Below, piece by piece: positions 45,057 through 58,685 of a stretch of 64,000 nucleotides of DNA (position 1 is the stretch's first letter; each line of letters begins with the position of its first letter). The stretch lies in assembly GCF_025698545.1 (NCBI RefSeq), contig NC_068570.1, positions 2,728,001 through 2,792,000 of the forward strand, given 5' to 3'. The DNA is from Gossypium raimondii (taxonomy: Eukaryota > Streptophyta > Magnoliopsida > Malvales > Malvaceae). The translations under genes and the position numbers were made by a program. Below the pieces are notes generated by a model that saw only the letters and a list, made by a program, of their open reading frames with translations, was not told the origin of the DNA and made no database searches.

Positions 45057-47394
45057 TTTTGTCATTTTATTTTAGTTGTTCGCCGAATATTTCGAGAAAC
45101 TGCATATCAACGGTTATTGACTGTTGATTGATTCAGCCTGAGCCGTTGATCTTTTTTCTCTGTGATGGATCATTGATGAGGGGTTTGACCTTCCGTTTGC
45201 CCAAATTTTCATTAGCATGCATTCTAACAAATTTAAAAAATAAAATTTACAAGGGTACAATCATAAATGATGAGACTTAAACTTAAGCCGAGGCGTTAAT
45301 GTTTGTCAATTATACCAAAGCCTTGTTCATCTGAAATACTAAACATGATAGAGATTATTTTAATCATCGGAAACTCGAAAAGTTAATATGTATGTTTGTA
45401 AAAACATGAACTTAAATTGTTTGAATTTCTATTTCTATGCATATAAATTACGTTTATTTCCAAGTCAGTGATAAACATTAAGGTTTAATAACATTACCCA
45501 AATAAATTAATTATTCTAATAATTTAAATCAAAGAGACTAATTTTTCAATGTTTTGCTATCAGTGAAAAGTAATTATTTTAGAACTCGTGGCCTTGGTGG
45601 GCATGTGTTCTTATCCAATAATACCATTTAAGGGGATGAATTCAAACCCATCTAAGAACTCGTTGGGGCTCTCCTCAAAGTTGGGATACAATACTCAAGG
45701 CTAGAATCGAGTATAAACACCCCGAGTACAATACCTCTATCATTTCAGAATTCCAATCGGCTACTCAATAAACGACATTTCAAAAACTTATTCCGAAAAA
45801 AACCCTAAATGAACATAAAAATTACATGAGTAATTTACTATCAATCTATAAAATACACACCTCATTATATCAAAATATAAAGAAAGCAATTGATGGAAGG
45901 TTTAATGATGTATGGATAGAGGGAAAATGTCATCTCTTTCATTATGATGTTCCCCATAAGATATTGATCATAAGTAGTGGGCAGATCAATCAAGTGACCC
46001 CACCTTGTCTTTTGCCCACCCTCACTTCTAGTTGCTTCAAGCTAAGTTTAACACTAGCTTAGCTTTAATAACTAATAATTGAGCTAAATTGTTGTGAAAT
46101 ATTACCTAAATTTAATAATTTTACATGTGATTGTAAATTATAAATATAATAAAAAAATATGTAATATGCAAAGCTAGGATCAATTTTGCAAACACAATTT
46201 TAAATTTTCAAAGCTAAAATGGTTGGGCTTGGAACAAATCAATGGGCAAAATTGTCTTTTCACAACGACATCCCATCAATCAAAACCTAGGATCACAGTC
46301 GTTTCCCACTAGAATTGAGTTGAAGATAGGTCCGATTAGACCATGTTATCCCCAATCAACCATGCCTAACGGATTTCAAATTTTATCAAATTAGTACTTT
46401 TATTATTAAATGAATCAATTTAATCCTTATACTATTAAAAAAGAATCAATGAAGTCTAATTGGGGTATAATTAGCATTTCCTGTTTGAAAACTATAATTT
46501 ATTGTTTAACAAAATTAATATTTTAAAGTTTTTATTGTTTTGTAAATGAAATATTCATTTGAAATTAAACGCATTTAAAAATAATTTTCAAGACATTTTT
46601 ATACAATCAATTTTAGCTATGTTACAATTTGAACTGATTTGATTCTTTTAGTAGTATATGGACTTAATTGATCCGCTTAATAATAAAGAGATTAATTCAT
46701 CCAATCCTTATAATATAAGGATCTCCCAATTACTTTAACGAATAAATATGTGATAATATTTGAATTACACGAGTACATTTGGAAATAAAACCTAAAACCA
46801 AAAACATATACACCATCTAGATTAGGGCATATTCATGATGTAAGTGAAAAGAGAATATAAAAAATACATATTTATTAAAATTTTATGCAATATTTCAAAG
46901 AAAATCATTGTTAAAATGGTAAAGTTGAACATGTTAAAATCAAGGTGTTTTAGATTCAAATCTTACCGATTTTATTAATTTTATATGGAAATGTCTTTAA
47001 AAGTAAAAAGCACACACATAATAATATAATTTATTTGGTATAAGTAACGTTTCTTTAATCATTTATCAATCAAGTTGATACCTAATTGACTCGTAACACC
47101 AACTCAGCCAAATGTTTAAATAATATTGTAGATATAGATAATATAATATAGATTACTAAGCTTGGTTTAATCTAAAATATGAGTCTTAATTTCGTTTAAA
47201 CCAGTCAATATTTATAAATGATTAACACAAATTTGTTTAGGCAATTTCATATTACTTTTTAATTTTTTCATACGATATAAAAAAATAAGTCAAGATTGGC
47301 TCTGAGCTTCAACATATAAGTTCAAATTTGACTCATATTTTAAACATACCATTTTTTTCCCAAACTCTTCTTCTTCTTTTTAGCGTAATATTTA
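45057..47394. other. Gene-free stretch of 2.3 kb
   Basis: No gene. At 45560-45780 a less AT-rich segment (ggccttggtgggcatgtgtt; cacccgagtacaatacctc-like text) may be a decayed SINE or LTR piece. At 46905-46990 a repeat with aatggtaaagttgaacatgt and ttttagattcaaatctta recurs in diverged form at 62855-62950. The remainder is AT-rich. Confidence 0.4.
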
Positions 47395-47949
47395 AAAAGT
47401 AGTTACCTCCTATTTATTCCACTCAACACTTTTTTTGTTAAAATTTTGAATTAAGTGAAAACTTATTATTGGTTTCAAATATATTTAAGATTTAAATATG
47501 TTGAAATAAAAAAATTCAATAATTTATCAAACACACTCTAAATTAACGTGATTTCTAACACAAGGGACTAAGTGTGCGTTTGGACGGCACATAGCGATTC
47601 AAAAAAGTTTAATTATTAAGATAATAATTACTACCTCTGGTAATTATAAGAAATATGTTTGATTGAAAATTGTAATTGCATCTCAATTCCTTATATCATG
47701 TTTGGTATTTTGTTTCTTTATCAATAAAATATAATTAAAAAATTGAAAGTTATCAACGCTAATTGCCTAAGTAATTCCTCTGATTCTCAACCCCACTCTT
47801 GATAATTGGAGAGTGTAATTTGGATGCTCTAATTATACTCAATTTAGTGAGATTCACTAATTACGATTGTTACCAAAACATGTCATACATAATTTCAAGC
47901 AATTATACTTAAATTCAATTATTGAATGACTTTCCAAACATACCCTAAA
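47395..47949. repeat. Two MITE-like elements
   Basis: The first (about 47395-47535) shares its right end atttatcaaacacact with the element at 39128. The second (47571-47949) has inverted ends: agtgtgcgtttggac on the left and tttccaaacataccct on the right, a pattern common in plant hAT-type MITEs. Neither has coding capacity. Confidence 0.55.
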
Positions 47950-49370
47950 TTTATCACGATGTAATCTACAGAGATCAAATTTGTGATAGGAACTAAAATT
48001 AACTATCATATTTTTATAATTAGATCATTTATAATTCATAATTGAATTAGATCAATGCATTCGATTTATTAAAAGAGTAATTATTCTATATATTGTTAGT
48101 TGAATAAAAAATTATACAAGTGAATTAGGATGTTGCTTTGTACTTATATAAAAACACAAAACAACATATGGCAATTAGATGTGTTCATGGGTTAAGTAAG
48201 ATTGGGTTCGGGTCAAGCTTAAGTATGGTATTAGCACAAAATATGCTTGCCAAAGCTTGACCCTACACGAAATATAGACTTAAAATTTGTAAATGGAAAA
48301 CTCTAACTCATTTTAGGCTAGCTTATTTTTTTATTTAATATTAAATATTTTTATTTATTAAAATTATATATATGCAACTTAACATTTTTTAAATGTTTAC
48401 ATTATAGTATAATATATTATTATAGATTTTTTTTTCTATGTTACAAATTACATAATATATAAAAATAGAATAACATAATATATTAAAAAAATTGAAAAAT
48501 AAGTCTGACCCAAGCCTTGAATGTTAAAGTTTGAGCCCGACCTATTTTTTAAACCTAATCCCATCTTTTAAATCTAATATTATTGTTCAAATCCTTTCAA
48601 ATTTCGAACGAATATTCTAAAATCGGTTACAAAAATAATAACAAGGAATTAACAAAACTCTTAGGAGACAAGTCTACTCAATGCCACACACAATGATGAT
48701 GCTTTTTTTTCCTTTAAATATCATAATTTTTTTTTTTTGTATTTATACATTTAAAGAAATTTTACCAAGGGGGAAAGAAATCCAAAAATTCAAAGTTATA
48801 ACGAGAAGGGAAAAAAATGAAATTGTCATTTGTTTAGCTACATATAAGAAATTCAACCACCCCACTCAAAGGCTCATATGTCTCATTGCTCAAACTTGCT
48901 TCTATTTTAACAAAATGAAGATTCCTTTCTCCATTTGTGCCCTCAATGGCCATGTGTTAGTGTTGCATTGCTAATATTTCCTAACTTTAATCTCATAATT
49001 CACAAAAAACTTAGACTCTTTCACTCACATGAATGAGACCCCTGTTGGATCCCACCTACCATTTTCACATGCTTGCGGGACATCTAATTGGGTCCCCATC
49101 GGTTTCACCTAAAGGGATATGTATTAATTACTCCTCAAGGTTTTCATTATTACTAGAATTTAAGATGGGTAAAATTTTAATTTTATAAAAGTTAAGTTTT
49201 GTAATGGTAATTGTTTATTAAACTTTAAACATCTTAAATACTTCTACTGTTTTTCATTATTCTAACTATGTTTTTTTTTTAAATTCTTAATTGTTTGATG
49301 TGAATCTAGTTTATAATTAATTATATATTTATAAAAAGAATAATTAGGTGTAATAGAAAAATAGGCATAC
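47950..49370. other. Gene-free stretch with a diverged TIR element
   Basis: At 48180-48570 the sequence (gtgttcatgggttaagtaag, gggttcgggtcaagct, gacccaagccttgaatg, gagcccgacctattttttaa) looks like an AT-drifted relative of the GC-rich element at 24600-25236. Otherwise no gene or element is recognised. Confidence 0.4.
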
Positions 49371-49990
49371 TGTTGTGGCTCGACCCATATAAACAACGAG
49401 ATAGTAAAAGTGGAAAGAAACGAACATAAATATTTTACATAGAAAACCCTCAAAGAAGGAAAAATCATGGGCAAAAGAGGTATCGGCTTTTCACTAAACG
49501 AGTAAACAAACGATAGTACAATATGAAAAAAAATAAACCTAAATGTACAAACTGAACATTACCCAAAACCCTGAATACAAAGCTTAAAATCTCAAAGTGC
49601 AAACCGGTAAACAAAACCTTAAATCTTATAGGGCATTCACAAAAGAGGTACAAAATACTCTCCATAATTATCACAAAACTCTCACCAAAACTCATATGTG
49701 ACTGCATCTTGTAGCCCTCAAAGAAAAACCCTTGTTGATTGGCCTCTCAAAACAGGGATACAATGACCCTTTAAATAGGCTTAGATTTGAGTTCTAATCA
49801 TACTAAAATATTTCTGGAATAATCAGAGTTCAACGGGGAGAAGCAGTCCTACTTGAAGTCTCAAACGCGGCTGCATAACTTGGAGAAATCATCACGACGT
49901 CCTATGCAAGCTTGTCACGTTCGTTTGGAGTTTCGTTGTGTCATTACGACATTGCCTCTATTTTACATTTTCTTCGGTAAATCATCGAAC
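49371..49990. mobile_element. LTR-like remnant, Copia type
   Basis: It begins TGTTGTGGCTCGACCC and contains tacatagaaaaccctcaaag and aatcatgggcaaaagaggta, diverged forms of words in the LTRs at 38379 and 62064, followed by ttgtagccctcaaagaaaaa. The right boundary is uncertain; related-looking text may continue to about 50250 (acatgtcaaca). Confidence 0.5.
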
Positions 49991-50561
49991 GTCTTTGTAA
50001 CACCTCATACCTAGTCCAGACGTATTCTTTTTTCCTTTGCGTTTTCTTAAAGATTTTTCATATTTCCTTTGCGTTTTTCCAGATTTTTCGTATTCTTTCG
50101 TGATGGTTTCGAGTTAGAAACACACACTTGATTTAGATTCGATATAGATTCAAGAACAAGAACTCCTAAGCCTAAAAATCATCAAGAAAACTCATTGATT
50201 ACTAATGAATATTAACACCAAAATGTGGATTTTGGTAAAACACATGTCAACAAACAATTCCCAAAATTAACATTCAATTCCTTACCCAATTCTCGCAATT
50301 AGTTAACAATTACACCCCAGGCGAACCATGTGCTTCACGAGTATCACCTAACAAAACCAAATTCCTCCAAAATTAACACAACCCTTAGCCATAGAACCAA
50401 GTCCAATTACTTGTCAAGATCCAACAACTCAAAACTTGCAAAATTTGGGGAGTTCCAGTCTTCTTAAGTGCCTGCACAGTGTCCAATAAATGCGAGGCAC
50501 ACCCCGCATATACTATATTGGCAGTCATCCAATTATTAAAATAATATTTGTTAATTAAAAA
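49991..50561. other. Gene-free stretch
   Basis: Two near-identical short blocks follow each other (tcctttgcgttttcttaaag and tcctttgcgtttttccagat, 50030-50090). No coding sequence recognised. Confidence 0.35.
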
Positions 50562-51360
50562 AGTTACAAATGATCATCCAACTATTCAATTTTTTCTTTT
50601 TTGGTCTCCAACCATTAAATTACTAATGGAAATTTGACGTGGTTACTTTTAAAATTAGCATAATAACAATTTTAACCTTCAACAATTATATATTGTGTCA
50701 ACTTAGTCTTTATTCTAAAAAATTGATAGTATCAACATTTACACATTTTGTAATTTGATCATTTTTGCATTTTTACTTTTCTTTGTGACATTTTCTAATG
50801 TTGTTCCTACATTTGATTCAACAGAAAAATGAACAACAAGAAACAAAATGACCCAAATTTTAAAAAGTAGTCAATTCAATTGCTTGAAAAAAAAATACTC
50901 GCTTTGTTAATTCAACCCAAGTGTAAGTCTAACAACTTAAAAAAAAATTGATTTGTTTCATCAATGGCAGTCTGCTCAAGCTAACAGAAAATAAATTAAT
51001 ATCAATGAGAGATACCAAGTTCTTAGTAATTTGAAGTATAAGAAAAATAATGTATTTAAGGATTGTCCGATTTAATAATAAACAGATTTTTAAAAATATA
51101 TATAATTTTGTTTTTATTTCTATTTTACAAATTATGTATCAAATGATATTTTCATGTAAAAAATATGATAAAATTAAGTAATGTGTAAAGATTGAGGGCT
51201 AAATTTTTTTAAAAAAAATACTAAATTGGCACGATGTGTAAATGTTGAGGGCTAGATTTGTTATTATGCCAATTTTAAAAACTGCCATGTCATCTTTCCA
51301 TTAGCCATTTAACGGTGGGTGACTAAAAAAGTTGAATAGTTTGACGATTATTTTGTAACT
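50562..51360. repeat. Inverted-repeat element (MITE), about 800 bp
   Basis: The outer arms are agttacaaatgatcatccaa on the left and ttgacgattattttgtaact on the right; inner arms include ttaaaattagcataataaca versus tgttattatgccaattttaa. The arms are about 160 bp, imperfect. The core (50790-51180) is AT-rich and non-coding. Confidence 0.7.
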
Positions 51361-52613
51361 TTTCATAGTCGAGTGACAAAAAAAACCCTTACTCATAATT
51401 TGGTAACCACTAATATCGTTTACCCTAGAAAAATAGTGGAATAAACTAAATTAACCCTATGTATATACGTGTAATTTTTAGAATATTTTCATAATAGCGG
51501 AAATAAGAGATATTAAAAAAATATTACTAACATAATTTTATAAATATACTAAATTATTACACTCGCAATGTGGGTGAAAAAATTATATAACAAATATACT
51601 TATTAAAATTAATGTTATGAGCAAATGATGTTTTGGTTGAAATTAATGTTATAAATATATTTTTCCAAGTTTATTCTTGATATAAATTAATATTTTATAA
51701 ATTTATACATTTTTTAAAATATTTTTTATTAGGATTTGCCACATGTCATGGTATGGATTGCCGCATGTTGTCTTTCTATTGGCTGTCAATTCTACATCAA
51801 CAAATTTTAATGGAATTATTGTAGAGGTACCAATGTGTGTCGCAGAATCCAAATTGAGGTACTAAGTCCAAAAACAATTTAGGTACCTACTAAGTATAAG
51901 TGGACAAGTTCAATGACAAAATACATATTAACCCTGTATTACTAAATTAAGTGACACCAAATTAGTTAGCCACTTTAATATTGGTGAAAATTTTATATAT
52001 ATATATATTGGTGTACATTACAAGCTTAGAAATCGAGGGAGGCGATGTAAACCTGGATTTGCTCCTTCATATTGTTGGAAGATGATAGATAATCGGAAGA
52101 AGAGAGAACATTACCAATCGTCGGTATAGTAGGATTAACATCAGAGGGTCCCATAACTCCGAGGCCTGAGCGGCTCCGGTCACCAGTAGACGACTAACTT
52201 TGATATCATATCAAGATACACACTAAACATAAATCAAGAAATATCATCCTTATGCAAAGATGATCTCTTTACAATATAATATAGTCTCTATAGCTATTTA
52301 TACAAGAATATGTAACTGTTGTACCTAACTCTTAACTCCTTAGCAGACCAACGAGTAGCAAAAAGTTACAACCGAACCAACTGTATAATAACTTTCACTA
52401 ACAACTACTCTTGACTAACTGCTACTAACTATCCTTAGCAGGCGCTAATGGAGGCTGGCTCAAATTTGATGGTAACTACAGCATGTGTTATGCAATCTTG
52501 ATGTATAAGAAAAAACCAAGAGATTTGAAGTACTAAATGATAGAATTTGATGGTTGTCGACAGCATTTGTCATTGTATTCGACATTTTTTTTTACTTAAG
52601 ATATATATAATCA
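51361..52613. other. Gene-free stretch
   Basis: At 51735-51950 a segment (gccacatgtcatggtatgg; attattgtagaggtaccaat) resembles 53585-53775 (gtcacatgtcataacataag; aaagtacgtaacaagatcta), another dispersed family. At 52040-52450 text with slightly higher GC (ataactccgaggcctgagcg) may be TE-derived. No gene. Confidence 0.35.
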
Positions 52614-52735
52614 TTCTCGTGATTAGTCTGATCATTTAAGAGGATATTCATCCATAAAATTGACTCAGTTTTGAACTTTTATTTGGGTAACTCCTATTGG
52701 ACATAGTGTGTACGTGTAGAATGTACCATAGTGGT
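52614..52735 (+). mobile_element. Degenerate SINE, same family as 7378-7545
   Basis: It shares ctcgtgattagt, catccataaaa, the tttatttgggtaactccta-like word and acatagtgtgtacgtgt with the copy at 7378. The A and B boxes have decayed. Confidence 0.5.
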
Positions 52736-54711
52736 GAATTTCAAGTTTTAATCTTATGGGTGTTTTAAAATTTTTATAAAAATATTATTTGGTTTTTTTC
52801 CATCTTTAATTTGTTAACATGTTTGAGAATTTTTAAATATTTTTAAATTTATAATTTTTATAATTAAAGCAAATAAGAAGAGTAAGAAGCCAAATTGACA
52901 GAAGTTGAAAGGGTTGATAAATAAATTTGTGATTATATCTGATTTTTAAATAGAGTTAGTGGTAAAAGTTAAAGGATGGGCTGAAAAGAACAATTCGAAA
53001 ATAATAAGATTAATTTTGAGCAAAATTTGTAGAAATTGATAAATACAAGGACTAGCCTTAAAATATAACCATAATTTTCATCTTTAAAAAGTTTATTTCA
53101 TCTTCAATAAAACCATCAACTTTGCTTCATTTTGCATGAATCTTTTCTTCTAATTCCTCACTCTTTTTATACACTAAACATATAATTTATTTGTAAGTTT
53201 AATTCGCCTAATATGTTTTCTTATTTGTTTTTGCTTCAATCGTTTTTTTAAGAGATTTTGGTTGATTTTTTATTTTATTAAATTATCATGAGTTTTGAGA
53301 AAATATTTAAGAAACCTTTTAATTCTTACTATTCATAAATTATAATTTCATGATTTTTATATTTTTGAGATTTTAGGAACATTTGATTTTATATATTTTA
53401 ATATTCATACAATTAAAATTTCTATTAAAATATATAAAAATATAAAAAGAAAATGTCTTGAATGAATTTGGATAAAATGACGTTTAGATTCATTTGAATC
53501 TGGATATTCATTTGTTCATATTTATTTTGAACATGAAATAATTATATATTTTAAAGATCTATTTTAATTTTTTCTATTAGTGCTTGTCACATGTCATAAC
53601 ATAAGATTGTTACATGTCATCGTATTATTGGTTGACGTTGCCACATCATCACATTCTCACGGTGTTATAATAAAGTTATTAAAGTACGTAACAAGATCTA
53701 AGTTTAGAGTACCGTTTAGATTTTTAAAAAATACCAACTAAATAGAAGTGGCAAAGTTTAAGGGGCAAAGCATACATCGGCGCAAATAAAATTAAAAATG
53801 TTTATTTATTTATTCTGACATAATAAATTAAAATGATTTAAAGTATTGATTTAATATATGAACTTTGATTTCATATAATTATACATATAAAATTTTAATT
53901 TTGATTCAACTGTACACATTTAAATAAGATGAATATAATTATTTGTGTATCCAATATGTAAGTGTAAAATGGTTCTACATCGATAATCGTGTTAGTGATT
54001 TATAAAATTGAATCAAATAAAAATTTCACAAAATCAAAGTTTCACGTATAGTTTTGAGATTTATCCTCTTAAATATTCGGATGACACAAATTTAACACTA
54101 GTTGAACAGGATGATTTTATTTTCATTTGATGTAATTGTGTTACTAGATAACAGTAGAAAAAATCATGTTTTCACTTTAATAGTAACAACTAACAATGTT
54201 ATCAATTTGGATATACTAATAACAAGTAGAAGGATCAAGCTGTATCAAATTAAAAAGGAAAAAAATTACATCTTAAATTTCATCATAGTAGAAGGACTAA
54301 AACCATAATTAGACCATTAAACAGAAGTATAGAAAAATAAGTAAAGAGGGGGACAAAGAGAAACAGATTGAAGCGATATGATGTGTTTGGGGGACAAAGA
54401 AAAAAGCTGCTTTATTATTATTTTTAAAAAAAAACTCATTTTGGATTGCCGGCTAAAGAACGCGACATATAACTTCCGTCCTTCACTGCTTTTCTCTCTC
54501 ATACTCTTCTACGCGCTTTTTGTCAGTACGTTTAATACACGTACCAATCAGGAAACAAGGATGCTTGTTAGTGGAAGTGAATGAAATATGAACGATGTGG
54601 GACCCCTTACGGTTCCAAGGGAGTTTTGATGATGATGGTGGCACGCGTGTTGATATGTGATTTTGTGGGAGTGGGACGACAAGGACAGGAATTCTTTTTA
54701 ACTTGGCTTAG
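52736..54711. other. Gene-free stretch
   Basis: AT-rich; repeats at 53585-53775 (related to 51735) and 53820-54070 (related to 30600 and 17755). The segment 54440-54660 is richer in GC (ttgccggctaaagaacgcgac; ggcacgcgtgttg) but lacks an open frame with recognisable content. Confidence 0.35.
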
Positions 54712-55070
54712 TTTGATCTTAGTCCTTCTATTATGCTAAAATTAAGATTTAATCCGTATAATTTTATTTGGCATAATTTTGTATCTTTAATTTTATAAAT
54801 TTTATTAGTAGATCCAAATTTATTGCCATTAAAGTTATGACATGAATTCTTTTAACTGTTATTTGTTCAACAATCAAGGTTGAGTGAAAACATAATTAAT
54901 CGTGTTTAACAAATAATAAATGGGTAAAATTGGTTTAAAATATATCAATTAATTGTGCCATCAATTTAGACATTCTATTCATACTGTAAAAATAGAGACT
55001 AAATTATATCAAATTAAAAAGAGGATTAAAACTATAATTTCAACAAAGTAGAGGGAATAGAACTAAAATT
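54712..55070. repeat. Foldback repeat, about 360 bp
   Basis: The left arm (cttagtccttctattatgct, then aagatttaatccgtataat) is matched in reverse complement by the right arm (aaagaggattaaaactataa, then gtagagggaatagaactaa). The arms are imperfect. Half-related text is at 54230-54310 and 61930-61985. Confidence 0.5.
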
Positions 55071-55997
55071 GTGTTTTAAATAAAAAATTAGCTAAAATAT
55101 TGCTAATATTTTAGTTTAAAAAATATTTGTTTTATAAGGAGAGGGGATTGAGAGTGTTTAGGAAACTCGGAGATTTAATGTGAACCAAGATTTCTTTTCC
55201 ACAAAAAAGAAAACCTTATTTCATGTATATGCATGGTTTACTTGTTAAAGTTGAAAGTAATGCTCGAAATTTAGGAGGATTTGGACAAAAATATTAAAAG
55301 TAAAACATGACATTTGGACAAAAAAAAGTTCATTTAAAATATTCCTCACCTGTCCCGATGCATGGTACGGATGCAAGGTGCTACTGGAAATTTTTAGACT
55401 TGAACCCAAAATTTATTCATAAAAACGGCCATTTCAGAACGTATTAATTTTATTTAAATCACCACTTGTATTGTACGTTGGGAAGGATGAAGGGTGTTAC
55501 ACATTCAAAGGCCCAATTTCAGCCCAACCAGATATATTTTTTTAAGTATGTAATATGTTATTTTATTAAAATTTTAATAAATGATTATATATAAAATTAT
55601 TAAATGTTAAATTAAAAATAATATAAAATTATTCTTTTGAATTTAAAAATAATATGTACAAGCTTAAAACAATTTAGGTTAATCATTTATAAATATGGAT
55701 ACATTTATCAAATTTTGAGGTTTATATTTTGAATCAATCTAGTTTAAGCAGACATAAATCATATTCGGTACTTTTAATATAAAAGAGTATTATTATATTA
55801 AATAATAGTTTAATTTCAAAATAATGGATGACTAACAATCTAATCAAATATAACGAAAATATGTTAATATCGCATGTAAACCCAAATCGACCAATGAACT
55901 TCGTAGTTATCTTAAATATTTTAGTTTACGATGTGCTCCACCTCATTGCCACGTCATCATCATAAAGTCATCATGTAACTAAACCTATATATATGTG
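55071..55997. other. Gene-free stretch
   Basis: No coding sequence or clear element ends seen. AT-rich throughout. Confidence 0.35.
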
Positions 55998-56090
55998 GTT
56001 AATTAAGTCTTAATTCGTTTGGCATCATCATTATCGTTAATATAGGACAATATAAATTTGAGCATGCTGAAACATGTTTATATTCCTATT
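55998..56090 (+). mobile_element. SINE family C, diverged copy
   Basis: It reads gtggttaattaagtcttaat, then ggcatcatcattatcgttaa, taggaca, aaatttgagcatgctgaaac and tattcctattt, in the same order as the copies at 13191, 16258 and 60805. Confidence 0.5.
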
Positions 56091-56239
56091 TAAGGGTTAA
56101 AGAAATTATGAATAGTTCTGAGCATTGTATTAAAAAAAACTTATATATATATGCGAAAGATTTTTCCCTTTTTTTTTTCACATGTTACTTTGTTTATTTG
56201 TTATTAAATCCTATAATATGAGTTTCCTTAATTCGGGTT

Positions 56240-56730
56240 ATTTAGGGATGGCAATGGGGAAAGGCAAGGCGGATTTTTGCCCACCCCGACTCTAACCCGA
56301 ACCTTGATGAATTCGCCTCAACCTTGACTCGACTCCAACTCTTAAAGGAAAAAAATTGTCTCAAACTCAAACTTGAAATTTAATAAGAGATCTGACCCGA
56401 CCCAACATTAATTTATTTGTTTTATTTTTTATTTTGAAGCAAATAAAAATATTTTTTTTTAGTTTGTACTTAAAACTTAATATATATTTATATATTTTTA
56501 TTTATTGAAAGCAAAAACTTAATATAAATATATATTAATGACATTTTTGTAAATATCTCGAGACAGGCAGGGCAGATTTACCTCAAACCTGATCCAACCC
56601 GACCCGATTATTTTTTTAAATCCACCCAATTCGACCCTCCACGAACTTGATTTTTAAAAAATAAAAATCTAACCCTAATAAAACGAGTCAAGTCGAGTCG
56701 AAACCAATCAGATTAGAGTTTTGTTGATCA
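56240..56730. repeat. Repeat with Pro-Asp-type words ('aacccgacccg')
   Basis: The start gggatggcaatggggaaagg and later words (cgggttcg-like complements: ccgactctaacccgaacc, gatccaacccgacccgatta) are typical of a common plant TIR repeat family that carries gggcggg-type arms. Here it is AT-drifted and no clean terminal repeat can be matched. Confidence 0.4.
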
Positions 56731-57249
56731 CTAAAGTTATCTAATTTTATTTGATTTGTATTATATATACACATGTAAACCCTAAACTTTGATAGTGTCA
56801 CTAATTGTCCTTCCAATATTAAAATGGTTAAAGCTAACCTATTGAAGGGGTAGTTAATTTAATGGTTAAAATAATCCTTTGAACTAATCATGTATTTATT
56901 TTATAATAAGCTAAGCCCTTGACATAAACAATAATAATTTTCTCTCAAACAGATATTGGTAATATTTTTCTCAATCCTTTCCTTTGAAGATAATTTAGTT
57001 GGATGCCCAATATTTCAGCAGATATTTCGGGATTTTGTCTTGAGAATTTAAAAAAAAAAAACATGGTAATAAAATTAAACATCAACCATAATTAAAATTT
57101 TAATATTTAATTTTAGTTTAAGCTAACTTAAGTAAAAGCTTGAATTGAGAGAGTTAAAGAGTAGCCCCATTTTTATTAGATGTTTAATTTTCATCTAAAT
57201 TTTCAATTAGATATGTCCCAAATTTTCACTTCAATCTGACTACATTCAG

Positions 57250-57597
57250 TAAAATTATTATAGAGGTCATTTTATTAAAAGTTGGATGGTATTTTATCTA
57301 ATCTATTTAAAGAATGGGCAAATTAATCTCTACATGTTAGATCAAATAACAAATTGATCATTCTGTTAGAAAGTTCATCCATTTCTATTATACATCACTG
57401 GTCTTGTACACTTGAAGTACAAGTGACACGCCATGTGTCACTGTCTAATTATTTCATCAGCCATATCAGTTTTTAATAGTATAAATAGATGATTTTTTTA
57501 TAAAAAGAACGAATTTATTTTTTGATCTAACATGTAGGGACTAATTTACTCATTTTTTGAATAGAGAGGATAAAAAGCAATCTAGCTCCCAATATAT
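57250..57597. repeat. Foldback MITE family B, copy
   Basis: Left end aaaattattatagaggtcat, arm words ttagatcaaataacaaattg versus ttttttgatctaacatgtag, apex aagtgacacgccatgtgtca. The far right end is diverged (tctagctcccaatatatgaa). Confidence 0.75.
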
Positions 57598-58685
57598 GAA
57601 CAATGAAATAAATGATCAAATTGGGCCGAATAAAATTCAAACTTGAGCTTTGGGCCATGGCTTGATGGACCCATGAAAATATTTTTTATGAACAAGTTCT
57701 TGGGGTGGGCCTCAATCTTATGGCAACATATGCTAATTTGTGACATTTTTCTTGTTATAAGATCTTGATGATGAGCCCATCCAATTGAGTCCAATCTCTA
57801 TACTTGGTGGCCATGTTTTTGGTCCATGTCTTTAATTTTAGTTTGATTTTACATTAATTTGATAATTTCTAAATACAAACTTCAAAAAAATGAGAAAAAA
57901 ATATATAAAGAGAAAACGAGTATATAAATTTGTCAGATTTTATATAAATATAGTTATGATACATAACCTTGATGAATGAGGCTATAAAACTATCCACCGA
58001 AAATTAATTTTTTTGGACAAAAATAAATATATATATATGAAAATAGACCTATTCATGATTGGGTTGTTCGTTCGAGCCTTTAGTTGAAATTTGTCTGAAA
58101 ATATGGGTCAAGTTTAGATTCGAACATTCAAGGCCCGCACCTATTTTCTAAAATCTTAATATATTATATTATATTATATTTAAAAAATGTGATGCTTATA
58201 TATAGAATTTTGATAAATAAATAAAATATATAAAATTATTAAATACTAAATTAAATGTAATATATTTAAATTTTTAAAAAATTAAAATTATTTAAGTGAT
58301 TCTAAAATAAGCTTGAATTAACTATTTACAAATATAGATAAGTTTAAGCAAAATTTTAAACCATGTTTGAACTGCGTCGAACTTAAATAAATATAAAATA
58401 TTTTAGAATGATAGCTTGAATAGTTGCAACTTGTTTGTGACGTTAAGAGACATGTATTCCTGTCCATGATATTGATGATCAGATTTTACAATAAACAATT
58501 TCTTGAGAAAAAAAAATTACATATAGATATATTCTTTGTTTGGAACATTGCTCTGTCGTGAATTATATACAGCGTCTAATATGCAATCTATCAGCAGAAA
58601 AATTTTCGTCATCAAATGTATAGTAAAGATGCAATTTAATGACCAATTACCAGTAATACCTGACACGAGTAGATAGTTTTAACGA
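57598..58685. other. Gene-free stretch downstream of the small membrane-protein gene
   Basis: At 58060-58400 text such as ttgggttgttcgttcgagcc and caaggcccgcacctattttc looks like an AT-drifted relative of the GC-rich TIR element. The last 200 bp (58480-58685) probably holds the 3' UTR of the gene at 58686. No other gene is visible. Confidence 0.4.
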
